A DNA stretch of 64,000 nucleotides from Dendronalium phyllosphericum CENA369. Its GTDB lineage: Bacteria > Cyanobacteriota > Cyanobacteriia > Cyanobacteriales > Nostocaceae. Positions 8,345-17,027 of the stretch are shown here, one piece after another. Location: positions 58,572-122,571 of the forward strand of contig NZ_JAECZA010000004.1 of assembly GCF_016056275.1 (NCBI RefSeq), given 5' to 3'. The stretch's first letter is position 1, and every line of letters begins with the position of its first letter. Position numbers and translations under genes: made by a program. The notes under the pieces are model-generated. The model searched no databases. It saw nothing but the letters and a program-made list of their open reading frames with translations, and was not told where the DNA came from.

Positions 8345-8959
8345 TCAGCTTCTAGTAATTTTTCGCCGACGCTTGAGTACCCAGCCAACAAATGCCAGAA
8401 CCAGAATCCCAAGCACGATTTTAGATACAGGGGCAAGGTACTTGTCCACAAGTTCATACTGGCTACCCAATACGTACCCTGAGTATGTTAGCAAACCTAC
8501 CCAAGCAGCGCTACCTAGAGTTGTATAAAATATAAATGGTAGCAAAGGCATACAGCTTATGCCAGCAGGTATGGAAATTAAAGTACGAATTCCAGGGACA
8601 AGACGACCAATTAAAACTGCTTTCTTACCTTGTCTGTAAAACCAGCCATTTACCTTGGTGATATCGTGGCTAGATATACTTAACCACTTACCATACTTGT
8701 CAGCTAGAGTTTTCAAACGTTTTTCGCTCAAAAACTTACCTGGATAGTACCAAATTAATGCGCCTGCCACAGAACCAAAAAGTCCTGCAAAAAATACGCC
8801 AAAGATATTGAGTTTGTCCGGGGTTGCTCTGGCCGTGAATCCTGCTAATGGCATTATCAACTCTGAAGGAATAGGTGGAAAGAGGTTCTCTACAAACATC
8901 AGCAGAGCGATTCCCCAATAGCCTAAAGAGTTGATAGTATCAATTATCCATTCGAGCAT
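8345..8959 (-). CDS. DedA/VTT-domain membrane protein
   Basis: The 204-residue integral membrane protein matches the DedA family: FVENLFPPIPSELIMPLAGF near the N-terminus, then GSVAGALIWYYPGKFL, and the conserved FxxGRLVPGIRTLISIPAG (here AVLIGRLVPGIRTLISIPAG). DedA proteins are flippase-like membrane proteins implicated in recycling undecaprenyl phosphate and other lipids and in envelope homeostasis. About four to five hydrophobic segments are visible, and the tail (LKRRRKITRS) is strongly basic, suggesting a cytoplasmic C-terminus. The substrate of this paralogue cannot be read from the sequence. The gene is upstream of, and in line with, the ParM-like gene but separated by 208 bp. Confidence 0.92.
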   Translation of the reverse strand: MLEWIIDTINSLGYWGIALLMFVENLFPPIPSELIMPLAGFTARATPDKLNIFGVFFAGLFGSVAGALIWYYPGKFLSEKRLKTLADKYGKWLSISSHDITKVNGWFYRQGKKAVLIGRLVPGIRTLISIPAGISCMPLLPFIFYTTLGSAAWVGLLTYSGYVLGSQYELVDKYLAPVSKIVLGILVLAFVGWVLKRRRKITRS

Positions 8960-9054
8960 TGAGTCAATTCCTGAACTTGCTACACCAGTCCTATCGATAA
9001 TTTAGCGTTAGCTTCCTCAAAACTTAATTATTATGCCCACTGGCTGGAGTCAAA

Positions 9055-9150
9055 GTAACAGGGATTGGGGATTAGGAACTGGCGATTGGGGATTGGGATA
9101 TTTAGTTATTTCTTTCCCTACTCCCCCTGCTCCCCCTACTCCCCCTGCTT
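9055..9150. repeat. Short tandem repeats (GATTGGG and CTCCCCCTG units)
   Basis: Two repeat tracts lie side by side: imperfect copies of GGGATTGG (9059-9100) and CTCCCCCTGCTCCCCCTACT-type nonamers (9119-9149). The second tract ends at the stop codon of the oxidoreductase gene. The same units occur at 13199-13259, at 38790-38880, at 46733-46810 and, inside a gene, at the right edge of the window. Confidence 0.75.
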
Positions 9151-9151
9151 C

Positions 9152-10234
9152 TTAAACAGTCGGGGTCAATGATTGCACTCTCGGTTCAGACTGCCACTCT
9201 AATGGGTTCCAAACCCGGTCTTCCAAAGCCATTTGCTCAATTAAACTTGCTAATCTCAGAGCTTTGAGAGCTTGCTCCCCACCTACTGAAGGTTGATTGC
9301 CACCATGTACGCAGTTGACAAAATGCTCTAATTCTGCACTTAAAGGTTGAATGTTGCTAGTGTAGACTTTCTCAATCAAACCATCTTGCCTGTAAAGCAT
9401 TTGTCCGCGATCGCTCAAGGAGTTAGCATTTGTTTGACGATGAATCAAAATTTCATTCTTGAGAAAATCTGCCTCCGTAAAGGAGTTTTTACAATGAGCA
9501 ACAATCCGACGGATTTTCCGGTGAGTAACTTTGCTGGCAGTTAAAGTAGCAACGATACCGTTGGCAAATCCCAAAGTAGCAGTTACATAATCCAAATAAC
9601 CGGAATCTAATGCACGAGTACCGCTAGCCGTCAATTTCACTACTGGAGAGGCAGCTAACTCTAGCAGCAAGTCAATGTCGTGGATCATTAAATCCAGCAC
9701 AACCGAAACATCATTCGCCCGATCGGAGTAAGGACTCATCCGATGAGCTTCTAGCGCCAGGAGTTCCTCAGTTTTCAAAACTTGGCTGAGTTCTCTAAAT
9801 GCTGGATTGAAGCGTTCAATGTGACCTACTTGCAGGATACACTGAGACTCAGCTGCGGCATTTACGAGCGATTCTGCTTCGCTAATACTGGCAGCAATCG
9901 GTTTTTCAATCAAAACATGAATTCCTGCCAACAAACAGTTAATGCCCACGGCATAATGTAAGCGGGTAGGCACAGCGACGCAAACTGCTTCCACGTGGGG
10001 CAGTAAGTCACAGTAATCTTCAAAAAAACGCACCTTGTATTTACTGGCAGTTTCTAAGCCTCGTTCGACATTAATATCTGCCACGCCAACCAGTTCAACA
10101 TCTTTCATTGAACTCAATACGCGGGCATGATGTTGTCCCATGTTACCTACTCCGATCACGCCTATGCGAATCGGTCTTGGCTGATTGCGCTGTGTAAATG
10201 AATTTAGTTCTGCCACTGACATGCTATTTTGCAC
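9152..10234 (-). CDS. Gfo/Idh/MocA family NAD(P)-dependent oxidoreductase
   Basis: The protein has an N-terminal Rossmann domain (IGVIGVGNMGQHHARVL) and the family's EKP motif (VLIEKPIAA) whose lysine is catalytic, followed by the substrate-binding domain with a DLMIHDIDLLLEL signature. Family members oxidise or reduce sugars, inositols or related polyols; biliverdin reductase also belongs here. The substrate is not readable. The frame is open from TTG 10258, but GTG 10234 has GAGGAG nine bases upstream and is preferred; ATG 10222 (MSVAELNS) is the other candidate. The gene is divergent from queC across a 638-bp gap. Confidence 0.88.
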   Translation of the reverse strand: MQNSMSVAELNSFTQRNQPRPIRIGVIGVGNMGQHHARVLSSMKDVELVGVADINVERGLETASKYKVRFFEDYCDLLPHVEAVCVAVPTRLHYAVGINCLLAGIHVLIEKPIAASISEAESLVNAAAESQCILQVGHIERFNPAFRELSQVLKTEELLALEAHRMSPYSDRANDVSVVLDLMIHDIDLLLELAASPVVKLTASGTRALDSGYLDYVTATLGFANGIVATLTASKVTHRKIRRIVAHCKNSFTEADFLKNEILIHRQTNANSLSDRGQMLYRQDGLIEKVYTSNIQPLSAELEHFVNCVHGGNQPSVGGEQALKALRLASLIEQMALEDRVWNPLEWQSEPRVQSLTPTV

Positions 10235-10258
10235 TATTGTTCTCTCCTCAACCACCAA

Positions 10259-10872
10259 ATTTAGAGACGCTACGGCCGTTGGCGTTTATACTTAACAGCC
10301 AGTTACGATCCGTCTAAAACCATCCAGATGGTAACATAGAGGCTCTATTTATGAAGAATTTCAAAGTTTACGATCGGTTCCCGCAATCTGGCGATCTTTT
10401 AAATCATTAGTTCTAGATTGCTCGGTCTTTTTACTTTTTACATAATAGAAAAACTGTCTTTTTATTAACTAGCGAAACTAAGTGTTACCTAAGTGAAAAC
10501 TCTCACAAGACAGTTGGGCAATTAATTACCAGGATTGATATCTAACTGACACCATCGAAAAAAGAACATTTTTTTGTCGCTAAAATTACCAAAGAAATGT
10601 TTTTTACACTGGGACTATTGTATGGAAAAAAGTTAGTTCTTAGATTTGTCACCGCTGAAATACTCAAATAATTTTTGCATAATTATTTGCAATACCTACA
10701 ATTTGCACCGTTTGTTTTATCAAAGATACTGGTATCTACTGTTTGGTTGATTTCTACAAGACACAGTAAAAACCACTAAAACAATTACAGGTTTAGGAAA
10801 TGCTTTGTCATTCCTGTTGGTATCTTGTTTAAATATGGTCTAGCGATCGCAAATCCTAAATTTAAAATCGAG
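10259..10872. other. Divergent intergenic region, 614 bp
   Basis: It lies between the divergent oxidoreductase and queC genes and must carry both promoters. It is A+T-rich with several A and T runs. I found no tRNA, no convincing small ORF and no recognisable riboswitch. Confidence 0.5.
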
Positions 10873-11547
10873 ATGAAAGCTGTAATTCTGTTGTCTGGCG
10901 GATTAGATTCTTCCACAGTTTTGTATCAAGCCAAAGCTGATGGTCATGAATGTCACACTATTTCCTTTGATTACCAACAGCGACACCGCAGAGAGTTACA
11001 GTCAGCTTTCTCAGTCGCTGAAAAAGCTCAAGTGACGCAACATCAGGTAGTAAATTTTGACTTACGGCAATGGGGTGGTTCGGCACTGACAGACGATGCG
11101 ATCGCTTTACCTCAAGAGCGTTCTCTAGATGAAATGTCGCAAAATATTCCTGTAACTTACGTGCCTGCACGCAACACCATCTTTTTAAGCTTTGCTCTTG
11201 GCTACGCCGAAGCGATCGCCGCTGAACTGGTCTACATCGGAGTCAACGCCTTAGATTACTCAGGGTATCCCGATTGCCGTCTTGATTATATCCAAGCGAT
11301 GCAAGAAGTTTTTTGCCTAGGAACCAAACAAGGACGCGAAGGTAAACCTATTACCATTATTACACCCTTAATTAACTTAAAAAAGACCGAAATTATTCAA
11401 CTTGGCAACCAATTAGGAGTTCCTTGGGAGCTAACTTGGTCTTGCTACGCTGGTAGTGATGTAGCTTGTGGTATGTGTGATTCTTGTCGCTTGCGACTAG
11501 CCGCTTTTGCTGAATTGGGACTCATCGATCCACTGCCGTATGCTTAG
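10873..11547 (+). CDS. queC: 7-cyano-7-deazaguanine synthase QueC
   Basis: The protein starts MKAVILLSGGLDSSTVL, with the SGGLDS pyrophosphatase loop of the adenylating N-type enzymes (residues 8-13). Later come YVPARNTIFLSFALGYAEA and the zinc-binding cysteine cluster CYAGSDVACGMCDSCRLR. QueC converts 7-carboxy-7-deazaguanine to preQ0 using ammonia and ATP, in queuosine biosynthesis. The open frame extends upstream to a TTG at 10825, but the family starts at the ATG used here, which gives 224 residues, the usual length. No other queuosine genes lie in the window. A strong Shine-Dalgarno sequence is not evident. Confidence 0.95.
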   Translation: MKAVILLSGGLDSSTVLYQAKADGHECHTISFDYQQRHRRELQSAFSVAEKAQVTQHQVVNFDLRQWGGSALTDDAIALPQERSLDEMSQNIPVTYVPARNTIFLSFALGYAEAIAAELVYIGVNALDYSGYPDCRLDYIQAMQEVFCLGTKQGREGKPITIITPLINLKKTEIIQLGNQLGVPWELTWSCYAGSDVACGMCDSCRLRLAAFAELGLIDPLPYA

Positions 11548-11552
11548 GAAGA

Positions 11553-11598
11553 GATGAGGGAGATGGGGGAGTGAGGGAGATGAGGGAGATGGGGGAGA
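11553..11598. repeat. Tandem repeat, GATGAGGGA/GATGGGGGA nonamers
   Basis: About five imperfect nonamer copies follow the queC stop codon. A perfect version of the same unit is present at 18002-18040. Confidence 0.75.
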
Positions 11599-11621
11599 AT
11601 AATTACATCTGATTCTTGTAC

Positions 11622-11641
11622 AGACGCGATTTATCGCGTCT
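11622..11641. terminator. Hairpin between convergent queC and CNNM genes
   Basis: AGACGCGAT, a TT loop and ATCGCGTCT form a nine-bp perfect stem followed by CTACGA. It sits between two convergent stop codons. It may be a bidirectional terminator, but the same hairpin type is a dispersed repeat in cyanobacteria and there is no U-tract. Confidence 0.5.
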
Positions 11642-11655
11642 CTACGACAACTAAC

Positions 11656-13035
11656 TCACGACTCAGCACTCCCCAACCGTTGTAATTGGATTTGATGCAA
11701 ACGCGGCCCAATGACTGAAACAATGGTGAATTTGATATTTTCATACAAGAAGGTTTCGCCCTTGGAAGGCATTTTCTGCAACTCGTACAGTAAAAAACCT
11801 CCCAATGTTTGATATTCCTTTGTTAACGGCAAATTGAGATGTAAAACCTCGTTGAGGTCTTCCAGGTTAATCTGGGCTTGCACTAAAAACGTCTGCTTGT
11901 CTAACATTTGGATGAGCAAGTCGTCGTTACCTTCAGATTCGCCTGCGTTGCCAATAATTTCAGCAATAACATCTTGGATTGTTACCAGTCCCACAGTCGC
12001 GCCGAATTCATTCACTACCATTACCATCGCTGGTTTTTCTTGCTGCATCATCGGCAAGAGTTCGCTTAAGAGTGTATGTTCCGGTACAAATCGAACTGGA
12101 CGTATCCAAGGTTTGATTTGTGTTTCTAAAGTCAACTTACCTACAGCTAAGGGTTGTGCTAGATCCTTGAAGTAAACAATGCCGCTAATGTCGTCTAAAG
12201 ATTCTCCAATGATGGGATAGCATGAATGACCAGTGGATGTCATTTCCTGGAGTAAAGTCTGGAAAGAAGCGTCTGTTTCTAAAGCGATAATGCTGGTTCG
12301 GGGAATCATGACATCTTGTGCCGTCACACCTCCAAACTCAAAGATATTATTCAGCAGTTCTCGCTCGGAAAGTTCTAAACCTGTGGATTCTCTTTCAGTA
12401 GAGATAATCAGGCGTAACTCTTCAGGAGTCACAGGTGGTCTCCAACTTTGACCTGTGTATTCGATACCAAAAAGTCGCAACAAATAACGGGTTGATTGGT
12501 TGAGAATCCAGATAAAGGGACGGAAAAAGCGGACGATCGCTTTGACAGATGGCCCCAAAAACCGGGCCAGCTCTTCTGAATACAGCATAGCCACTGATTT
12601 GGGACACAGTTCTCCTAAAACAATTTGCAGATAGGCAATCAAAAAAAAGGCAAGCGGAATTGATAAAGAATGAGCTATGAAGTTAATCAACTCTGCTGGT
12701 AATGGCCAGGATTTCACCCATAAATTCACCAATCCGACAATGGAATTTTCTCCAATCCAGCCTAGTGCCAAACTAGAGAGAGTAATGCCTAACTGAGTTG
12801 TAGATAGCAGTCTATCAATACCACGTTGCAGCGTCTCTACTGCGATCGCTGGAATATCGCCAGCTTTAACCAGTTGGTGAATGCGCGATCGCCGCACCGT
12901 GACTATCGAAAACTCCGCCGTGACAAAAAAAGCATTGATAGCAATCAGCAATAGAACTGATAACAATCGCAGCCCTACATCCGTCCAAATTAAGCCAGAA
13001 AAACCACTCACCGCCAAAGCTCGTGTAAAACTCAT
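11656..13035 (-). CDS. CNNM/HlyC-CorC family transporter (DUF21-CBS-CorC_HlyC)
   Basis: The 459-residue protein has an N-terminal DUF21 membrane domain (residues 15-200, with FFVTAEFSIVTVRRSRI and LGELCPKSVAML), a CBS pair (about 215-345, with GVTAQDVMIPRTSI and VVNEFGATVGLVTIQDVIAEIIG), and a C-terminal CorC_HlyC domain (TLGGFLLYEL). Such proteins are proposed divalent-cation (Mg2+/Co2+) transporters or efflux factors; the name hemolysin is historical. ATG 13035 is the likely start. The gene is convergent with queC, and repeat DNA flanks it on both sides. Full family length, no defects seen. Confidence 0.92.
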   Translation of the reverse strand: MSFTRALAVSGFSGLIWTDVGLRLLSVLLLIAINAFFVTAEFSIVTVRRSRIHQLVKAGDIPAIAVETLQRGIDRLLSTTQLGITLSSLALGWIGENSIVGLVNLWVKSWPLPAELINFIAHSLSIPLAFFLIAYLQIVLGELCPKSVAMLYSEELARFLGPSVKAIVRFFRPFIWILNQSTRYLLRLFGIEYTGQSWRPPVTPEELRLIISTERESTGLELSERELLNNIFEFGGVTAQDVMIPRTSIIALETDASFQTLLQEMTSTGHSCYPIIGESLDDISGIVYFKDLAQPLAVGKLTLETQIKPWIRPVRFVPEHTLLSELLPMMQQEKPAMVMVVNEFGATVGLVTIQDVIAEIIGNAGESEGNDDLLIQMLDKQTFLVQAQINLEDLNEVLHLNLPLTKEYQTLGGFLLYELQKMPSKGETFLYENIKFTIVSVIGPRLHQIQLQRLGSAES

Positions 13036-13060
13036 GCCCCTATAGGAGTTAGGAGTGCTG

Positions 13061-13153
13061 AGGAGCCAGCGCTATGCGGGGGTTTCCACGCCACTTGCTC
13101 CACTTGGGGAAACCCCAAGACCGCAGTGGTTCCCCGTTGAGGCGACTGGCGTT
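13061..13153. repeat. Dispersed repeat module, reverse copy of 4164-4240
   Basis: The reverse complement of this block contains CCACTGCG, GCAAGTGGCGTGGAAACCCC and GGCTCC in the same order as the copy near 4.2 kb, with a different middle. An internal GTTTCCCC/GGGGAAAC-like inverted repeat is present. Confidence 0.7.
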
Positions 13154-13198
13154 GCTGAGTTAAGAGTTGGGAGTTAGGAGTTAAGAGTTATTTTTTCC

Positions 13199-13259
13199 CT
13201 ACTCCCCTTGCTCCCCCTGCTCCCGCTACTCCCCCTGCTCGCCTGCTTCCCCTGCTCTC
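13199..13259. repeat. Tandem repeat, CTCCCCCTG nonamers
   Basis: About six imperfect copies of CTCCCCCTGCTCC-type units run into the stop codon of the following minus-strand gene. Confidence 0.75.
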
Positions 13260-13263
13260 TTAA

Positions 13264-13977
13264 CTATAGACCCGCCGCCTTTTCTACAGGAATATTTGAT
13301 ACGTCTAGCTTCAGTTTTTGAGCAGGATAATCTGTCAGAGAGAGAGATATCTTGTTCACGTCATCCAATAAAGCTGTAGGAATGCTCACTGTACCAGAAA
13401 ATGTTGGTCCATTTGCGGGTAACTCTGCTGGTAAACCATCCGTGCTGGCACTCAGCGTTCGTCCTTTGTCATCGGTAACATCCAAAAAGCTATATAAAAA
13501 GCGCACGGAATCCTTACCTTTGTTCTGCATTTTCACTTTTAAGAGTAAATCGCCCCCAGAGTAGCGAGCAGATTGCACAGAAAGACTCACGCCCTGATTC
13601 TCAGCAGAGACAGGAAATCCTGGTTGGAGTTTTTCCTGAGTTACTTCTTGGGGCTTTCCCTCTGGCTTTTGTCGGTTGCTCTTGGTTTCCTCTTCATCAT
13701 CCTCTTGCTTTTCCGATTTTGCAGCTTTAGTTTTACCCTCTATCCGTGCTTTAACAACTTTTAAAATATCTTCCTCTTTTAATAGAGCCACCCCTGACTG
13801 TTGAGAATTACTTGCCTTACTACTAGCAAATTTTGTGGTGGGACGACCATCTGGTGTTGTTACACCTTTGAGTGCTGAACTTCCCAGATTAAACCCTAAA
13901 AACGCACTTACAGAACCTGCTCCCAACATCAGGATTAACAAAATCAACGTAAGAAGTACAGTGGTATTTATTTTCAT
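13264..13977 (-). CDS. Membrane-anchored hypothetical protein with C-terminal beta-sandwich (DUF4352-like)
   Basis: I do not recognise a named family with certainty. Residues 1-25 form one hydrophobic signal-anchor (INTTVLLTLILLILMLGAGSVSAFLGF). A charged low-complexity linker follows (KAAKSEKQEDDEEETKSNRQK). The C-terminal 110 residues (VSLSVQSARYSGGDLLLKVKMQNKG, VRFLYSFLDVTDDKGR, LPANGPTFSGTVSIP) resemble DUF4352-type immunoglobulin-like modules outside the membrane. ATG 13977 is used; the frame also opens at TTG 13986, which adds three residues. It lies upstream of the CNNM gene on the same strand, separated by repeats. Confidence 0.75.
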   Translation of the reverse strand: MKINTTVLLTLILLILMLGAGSVSAFLGFNLGSSALKGVTTPDGRPTTKFASSKASNSQQSGVALLKEEDILKVVKARIEGKTKAAKSEKQEDDEEETKSNRQKPEGKPQEVTQEKLQPGFPVSAENQGVSLSVQSARYSGGDLLLKVKMQNKGKDSVRFLYSFLDVTDDKGRTLSASTDGLPAELPANGPTFSGTVSIPTALLDDVNKISLSLTDYPAQKLKLDVSNIPVEKAAGL

Positions 13978-14166
13978 CGCTGACAAGCTATTGCGGAAAA
14001 ATGCTGGTCTATATTAAGAGAATTGAAGCTCTCTGCCTCAATTCTTAAAGGAACTTAATCAATAACCAGTTTGCACTAGTTCATGCTTAAATTATGTAGT
14101 ATAAAAGTCTGGTAAGTTATTCTTGAGGTTATGTAACCTGTAAACTTAAGCTACAATTTAATTCGA

Positions 14167-14239
14167 CCAGGGTTGGCCGAGCGGTTGAGGCAGCGAACTC
14201 ATAATTCGCCCAAGGCAGGTTCAACTCCTGCACCCTGGA
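14167..14239 (+). tRNA. tRNA with CAU anticodon, probably tRNA-Ile2
   Basis: Folding by eye gives a complete 73-base cloverleaf: acceptor CCAGGGT/ACCCTGG, a 3-bp D stem GCC/GGC, anticodon stem GCGAA/TTCGC with loop CTCATAA (anticodon CAT), T arm GCAGG-TTCAACT-CCTGC and discriminator A. The D arm GGCCGAGCGGTTGAGGC and T loop resemble the chloroplast tRNA-Ile(CAU), whose C34 is changed to lysidine, rather than initiator or elongator tRNA-Met. Identity as Ile2 is therefore likely but not proven. CCA is not encoded. Confidence 0.85.
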
Positions 14240-14360
14240 CTTAATTAGTGCTGAGTTAGGAGTTTATCTTTACTTTCCTGCCCTGTTTTTTCCTGCTCTG
14301 TTTTTACCTCCTAACTCTTGTACGGGTGCAAGGCCGCAGATCGCTTGTCACTCAGCACTC

Positions 14361-14798
14361 TTAGCGTGGTGGCATAGTATTAAATCGGAATTCAGTACCG
14401 ACTTGCAGCTTGTTAGCATTCAGGCGAGGAGACATGAGCAGCGAGGTATCATATGGATTCGGTAAATCTGGGGTACGAATATAAGGATCGTTGCCAACCT
14501 GTTGGGTAAGGACATCCCGATAAAGAGTATTAACCAATTCGGCATCACGAGCAATTTCATTATCTGGGAAGGAATTGCGGAAAACTGAACCAGAACCCAA
14601 AAATGAGTCTAGCTGGCGTTTGACACTGCTATTATTCTCGTAGAAGTTGCGATCGTGCCGAAAATAAGCTCGCTCAAATACATCGCTTGTTGTTTCATAA
14701 TTTGGCGTTTCTGTCTCGGCAAATGCAATGGAGGGAAAAGCAATCCCAGTCGCTAATAACACTAATAAGCCACTCAAGGGTTTAATTCTTATACCCAT
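14361..14798 (-). CDS. Secreted hypothetical protein, 145 aa
   Basis: No family is recognised. The N-terminus is a clear signal peptide (basic MGIRIKPLS, hydrophobic GLLVLLATGIAF, likely cleavage after AFA-E near residue 27). The mature part is rich in asparagine, aspartate and arginine (FERAYFRHDRNFYENNS, SFLGSGSVFRNSFPDNE) and has no cysteine or membrane segment. ATG 14798 is preceded by GGAG at acceptable spacing. The gene is divergent from pyrE about 100 bp away. A periplasmic or lumenal location is inferred. Confidence 0.75.
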   Translation of the reverse strand: MGIRIKPLSGLLVLLATGIAFPSIAFAETETPNYETTSDVFERAYFRHDRNFYENNSSVKRQLDSFLGSGSVFRNSFPDNEIARDAELVNTLYRDVLTQQVGNDPYIRTPDLPNPYDTSLLMSPRLNANKLQVGTEFRFNTMPPR

Positions 14799-14899
14799 AT
14801 TCCTAACTCCTCAATTTTTGAGCAAATCTTAACTTATGCTTAATTTCAGAACTCATCGGAGTTCAACCTTTGGTGTAGCATAACTTTTAATGTTTTGTA

Positions 14900-15520
14900 A
14901 TGACGTATCCTACTGAAACTCCTACTCAATCAGATATCTGGGCGGCTACTGCTGATTTGACGACTCTGCGTCACAAGCTACTAGATTTATTCTGTCAACT
15001 TGCTTACCAAGAGGGCGATTTCGTCCTCGCTTCCGGGTTGCGTAGCTCTTATTACGTTAACAAGACTCAGGTGACACTCCACCCTCAGGGCGCTTTAGCG
15101 GTGGGACGATTGCTGTTGCCTTTACTACCTACAGATACTCAGGCTGTAGCTGGTTTAACATTGGGAGCCGATCCAATCGTGGCCGCAGTTAGTGTGGTTT
15201 CTGTCTATGAAAATCGACCGCTACCAGCACTGATTATTCGCAAGGAGGCCAAAGGTTATGGAACTAAAGCTTACATAGAAGGCCCGACTTTGGCAGAAGG
15301 TGCAAAAGTAGTAGTTTTGGAAGATGTGGTCACAACTGGGCAATCTGCACTGAAAGCTGTTGACCGTCTTAAAGATGCAGGTTATACCGTAGAGCAAGTA
15401 ATTGCACTTGTCGATCGCCAGCAAGGAGGAGCAGAATTATACCAGTCTGCTGGGTTAAAGTTTGAGGCATTATTTGCAATTGAGGAAATTCAAAAGCGAT
15501 ATCGGGAGTTGGCCAATTAA
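14900..15520 (+). CDS. pyrE: Orotate phosphoribosyltransferase
   Basis: The 206-residue protein contains the PyrE pattern: FVLASGLRSSYYVNKTQVTLHP (residues 41-62), TLGADPIVAA (87-96), the mobile catalytic loop RKEAKGYGTKAYIEG (114-128), and the PRPP-binding motif VVVLEDVVTTGQSAL (137-151). It joins orotate and PRPP to give OMP in pyrimidine synthesis. An N-terminal extension of about 20 residues before the first helix is ordinary for cyanobacterial versions. The gene is monocistronic here and not linked to other pyr genes. Start ATG 14900; the region upstream is short and divergent. Confidence 0.95.
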   Translation: MTYPTETPTQSDIWAATADLTTLRHKLLDLFCQLAYQEGDFVLASGLRSSYYVNKTQVTLHPQGALAVGRLLLPLLPTDTQAVAGLTLGADPIVAAVSVVSVYENRPLPALIIRKEAKGYGTKAYIEGPTLAEGAKVVVLEDVVTTGQSALKAVDRLKDAGYTVEQVIALVDRQQGGAELYQSAGLKFEALFAIEEIQKRYRELAN

Positions 15521-15590
15521 GCAGAACGGTACAAGTAATTAATAAATTAGATGAGGGGTGCAAATACTTGGCGCTCGCATCCCTCAATAA

Positions 15591-16721
15591 TTAGCTATTA
15601 TTCTCTTGTACATAAACTTCTCTAATAGGAAAAGGAATTGAAATCCCAGCTTGCCGATAGCGTTTGTGCAATTTTTTCACAAATAAATGTTTACCGATCC
15701 GCTGGTCAAAGTATTCACTGACCCGCATATAAAGTGTAAAATCAATACTAAATTCACCAAAAGTATGAAATCTAATGTAAGGTTCATTTTCTGTTAAATT
15801 TGGTGCAATTTCTCGCATGACTTCTTTGGCTACTTCTACAGTCACTCGCTCAACTTCCTCTAGATCGCTATCATAGCTAACGCCCACATTCATTGTTAAA
15901 GTTATTTCTTTTACAGGTAGATGATAATTTGTAAAAATTGCTGAAGATAATTTAGAGTTAGGTACAATAATTACGTTATTAGAAAGTTCTTTAATAGTAG
16001 TATTTCGCCAAGTAATATCTGTGATGTATCCCTCATGTCCATCGTCTAATTTTACGTAATCTCCAGTTCTCACTTGCTTGGAAATAATTAGATAAAAACC
16101 AGCAAATAAATTTGCTAATGTATCTTGTAGCGCTAAACCTACGGCTATACCACCAATTCCTAAAGTTGTAACTATTGGGGTAATTTCAATACCTACGGTT
16201 TGCAATACAATTAAGGTTCCCAAAACTAAGATAGCAGTTCTAGCAAGATTAGAAATTAGCGATGCTGTAACTATTTCTGTTCTATAAGTATACAGCTTCA
16301 CAAAGCCAGCAGTTAGTCTTGCCAAAACTAAAGTAACTGAAGATAGAAAAATTATTATAATTATTTTTCGTAAGAAAATAATAACATCTGGTTTTAGAGG
16401 GGCACTAATAATTGCACTAAAAAAGCCTGCAAGTACAAACCAAATGAATGGCATACGTTGCAGAGATGAAAATATAGTTTCGCTTCCAGGAATATGTCTG
16501 TTGGCAGCAAATATTTTTAGTTTATTAAATATAAATTTTTCACCAATTACTCCGCTCAAAAAGCCAACGCAGATCAATACTAGAGGTAAAATCCATTCCA
16601 TCATGCTAAGTTGGAATTTGAGAGTCGGAATCGAAGCTAAAGGTAAAATCCAGTTCATCATACTAAGTTGAAATTTGAGAGTCAGAATTGAAAAAACGAT
16701 ATATATTAAGCGTGATGCCAT
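15591..16721 (-). CDS. MscS-family small-conductance mechanosensitive channel
   Basis: The 376-residue protein has about five hydrophobic segments, then the pore-lining and beta-domain signature of MscS: GIGGIAVGLALQDTLANLFAGFYLI, RTGDYVKLDDGHEGYITDITWR, NNVIIVPNSKL. A final alpha-beta domain ends in SIPFPIREVYV, typical for the family. It should open under membrane tension and release solutes. The N-terminus holds a 19-residue tandem duplication (TLKFQLSMM-N/E-WILPL), so the true start could also be the ATG pairs within either copy. The gene is convergent with pyrE. Confidence 0.93.
   Translation of the reverse strand: MASRLIYIVFSILTLKFQLSMMNWILPLASIPTLKFQLSMMEWILPLVLICVGFLSGVIGEKFIFNKLKIFAANRHIPGSETIFSSLQRMPFIWFVLAGFFSAIISAPLKPDVIIFLRKIIIIIFLSSVTLVLARLTAGFVKLYTYRTEIVTASLISNLARTAILVLGTLIVLQTVGIEITPIVTTLGIGGIAVGLALQDTLANLFAGFYLIISKQVRTGDYVKLDDGHEGYITDITWRNTTIKELSNNVIIVPNSKLSSAIFTNYHLPVKEITLTMNVGVSYDSDLEEVERVTVEVAKEVMREIAPNLTENEPYIRFHTFGEFSIDFTLYMRVSEYFDQRIGKHLFVKKLHKRYRQAGISIPFPIREVYVQENNS
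16582..16685 (-). repeat. 57-bp tandem duplication inside the MscS gene
   Basis: Two near-identical 57-bp units, about one and a bit period each side, encode 19 residues twice. The phase is preserved, so the reading frame survives. The copies differ at only a few bases over the well-aligned 45-bp core. Confidence 0.85.
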
Positions 16722-17027
16722 TATAGAAAGATTTTACTCTTTTAGTTGCCCCAGCAGCAGCTTGAAATTTTTCGGACACAGGATTAGTTTCACTTGAAGC
16801 TACTTTGTTGCATCCGGTAGAGCAAAAATATAGTTTTTCTAATCAGATAGGTTGTGTAAGTAATTAGAATTTGCTCAAATTATCTAATAGTCAATAGACG
16901 CAATCCGACGAAAATGACAAGTTCTTTTCGTCAGTTGTCAATTGTAATTTTTCTGACTCCAGTTTTCCTATCCCCTCCACTCTCTATCTCCCCATTGGCA
17001 TCAAACTATGGTTAACAATTAATAACT
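16722..17027. other. Divergent intergenic region, 306 bp
   Basis: The promoters for the MscS gene (minus) and the deacetylase-like gene (plus) must lie here. No RNA gene, strong hairpin or small ORF was seen. Confidence 0.5.

Noticed and set aside
14167..14239. Initiator tRNA-Met call for the CAU tRNA
   Set aside because: The anticodon stem lacks the three consecutive G-C pairs of initiator tRNAs, and the first acceptor pair C-G closes normally.
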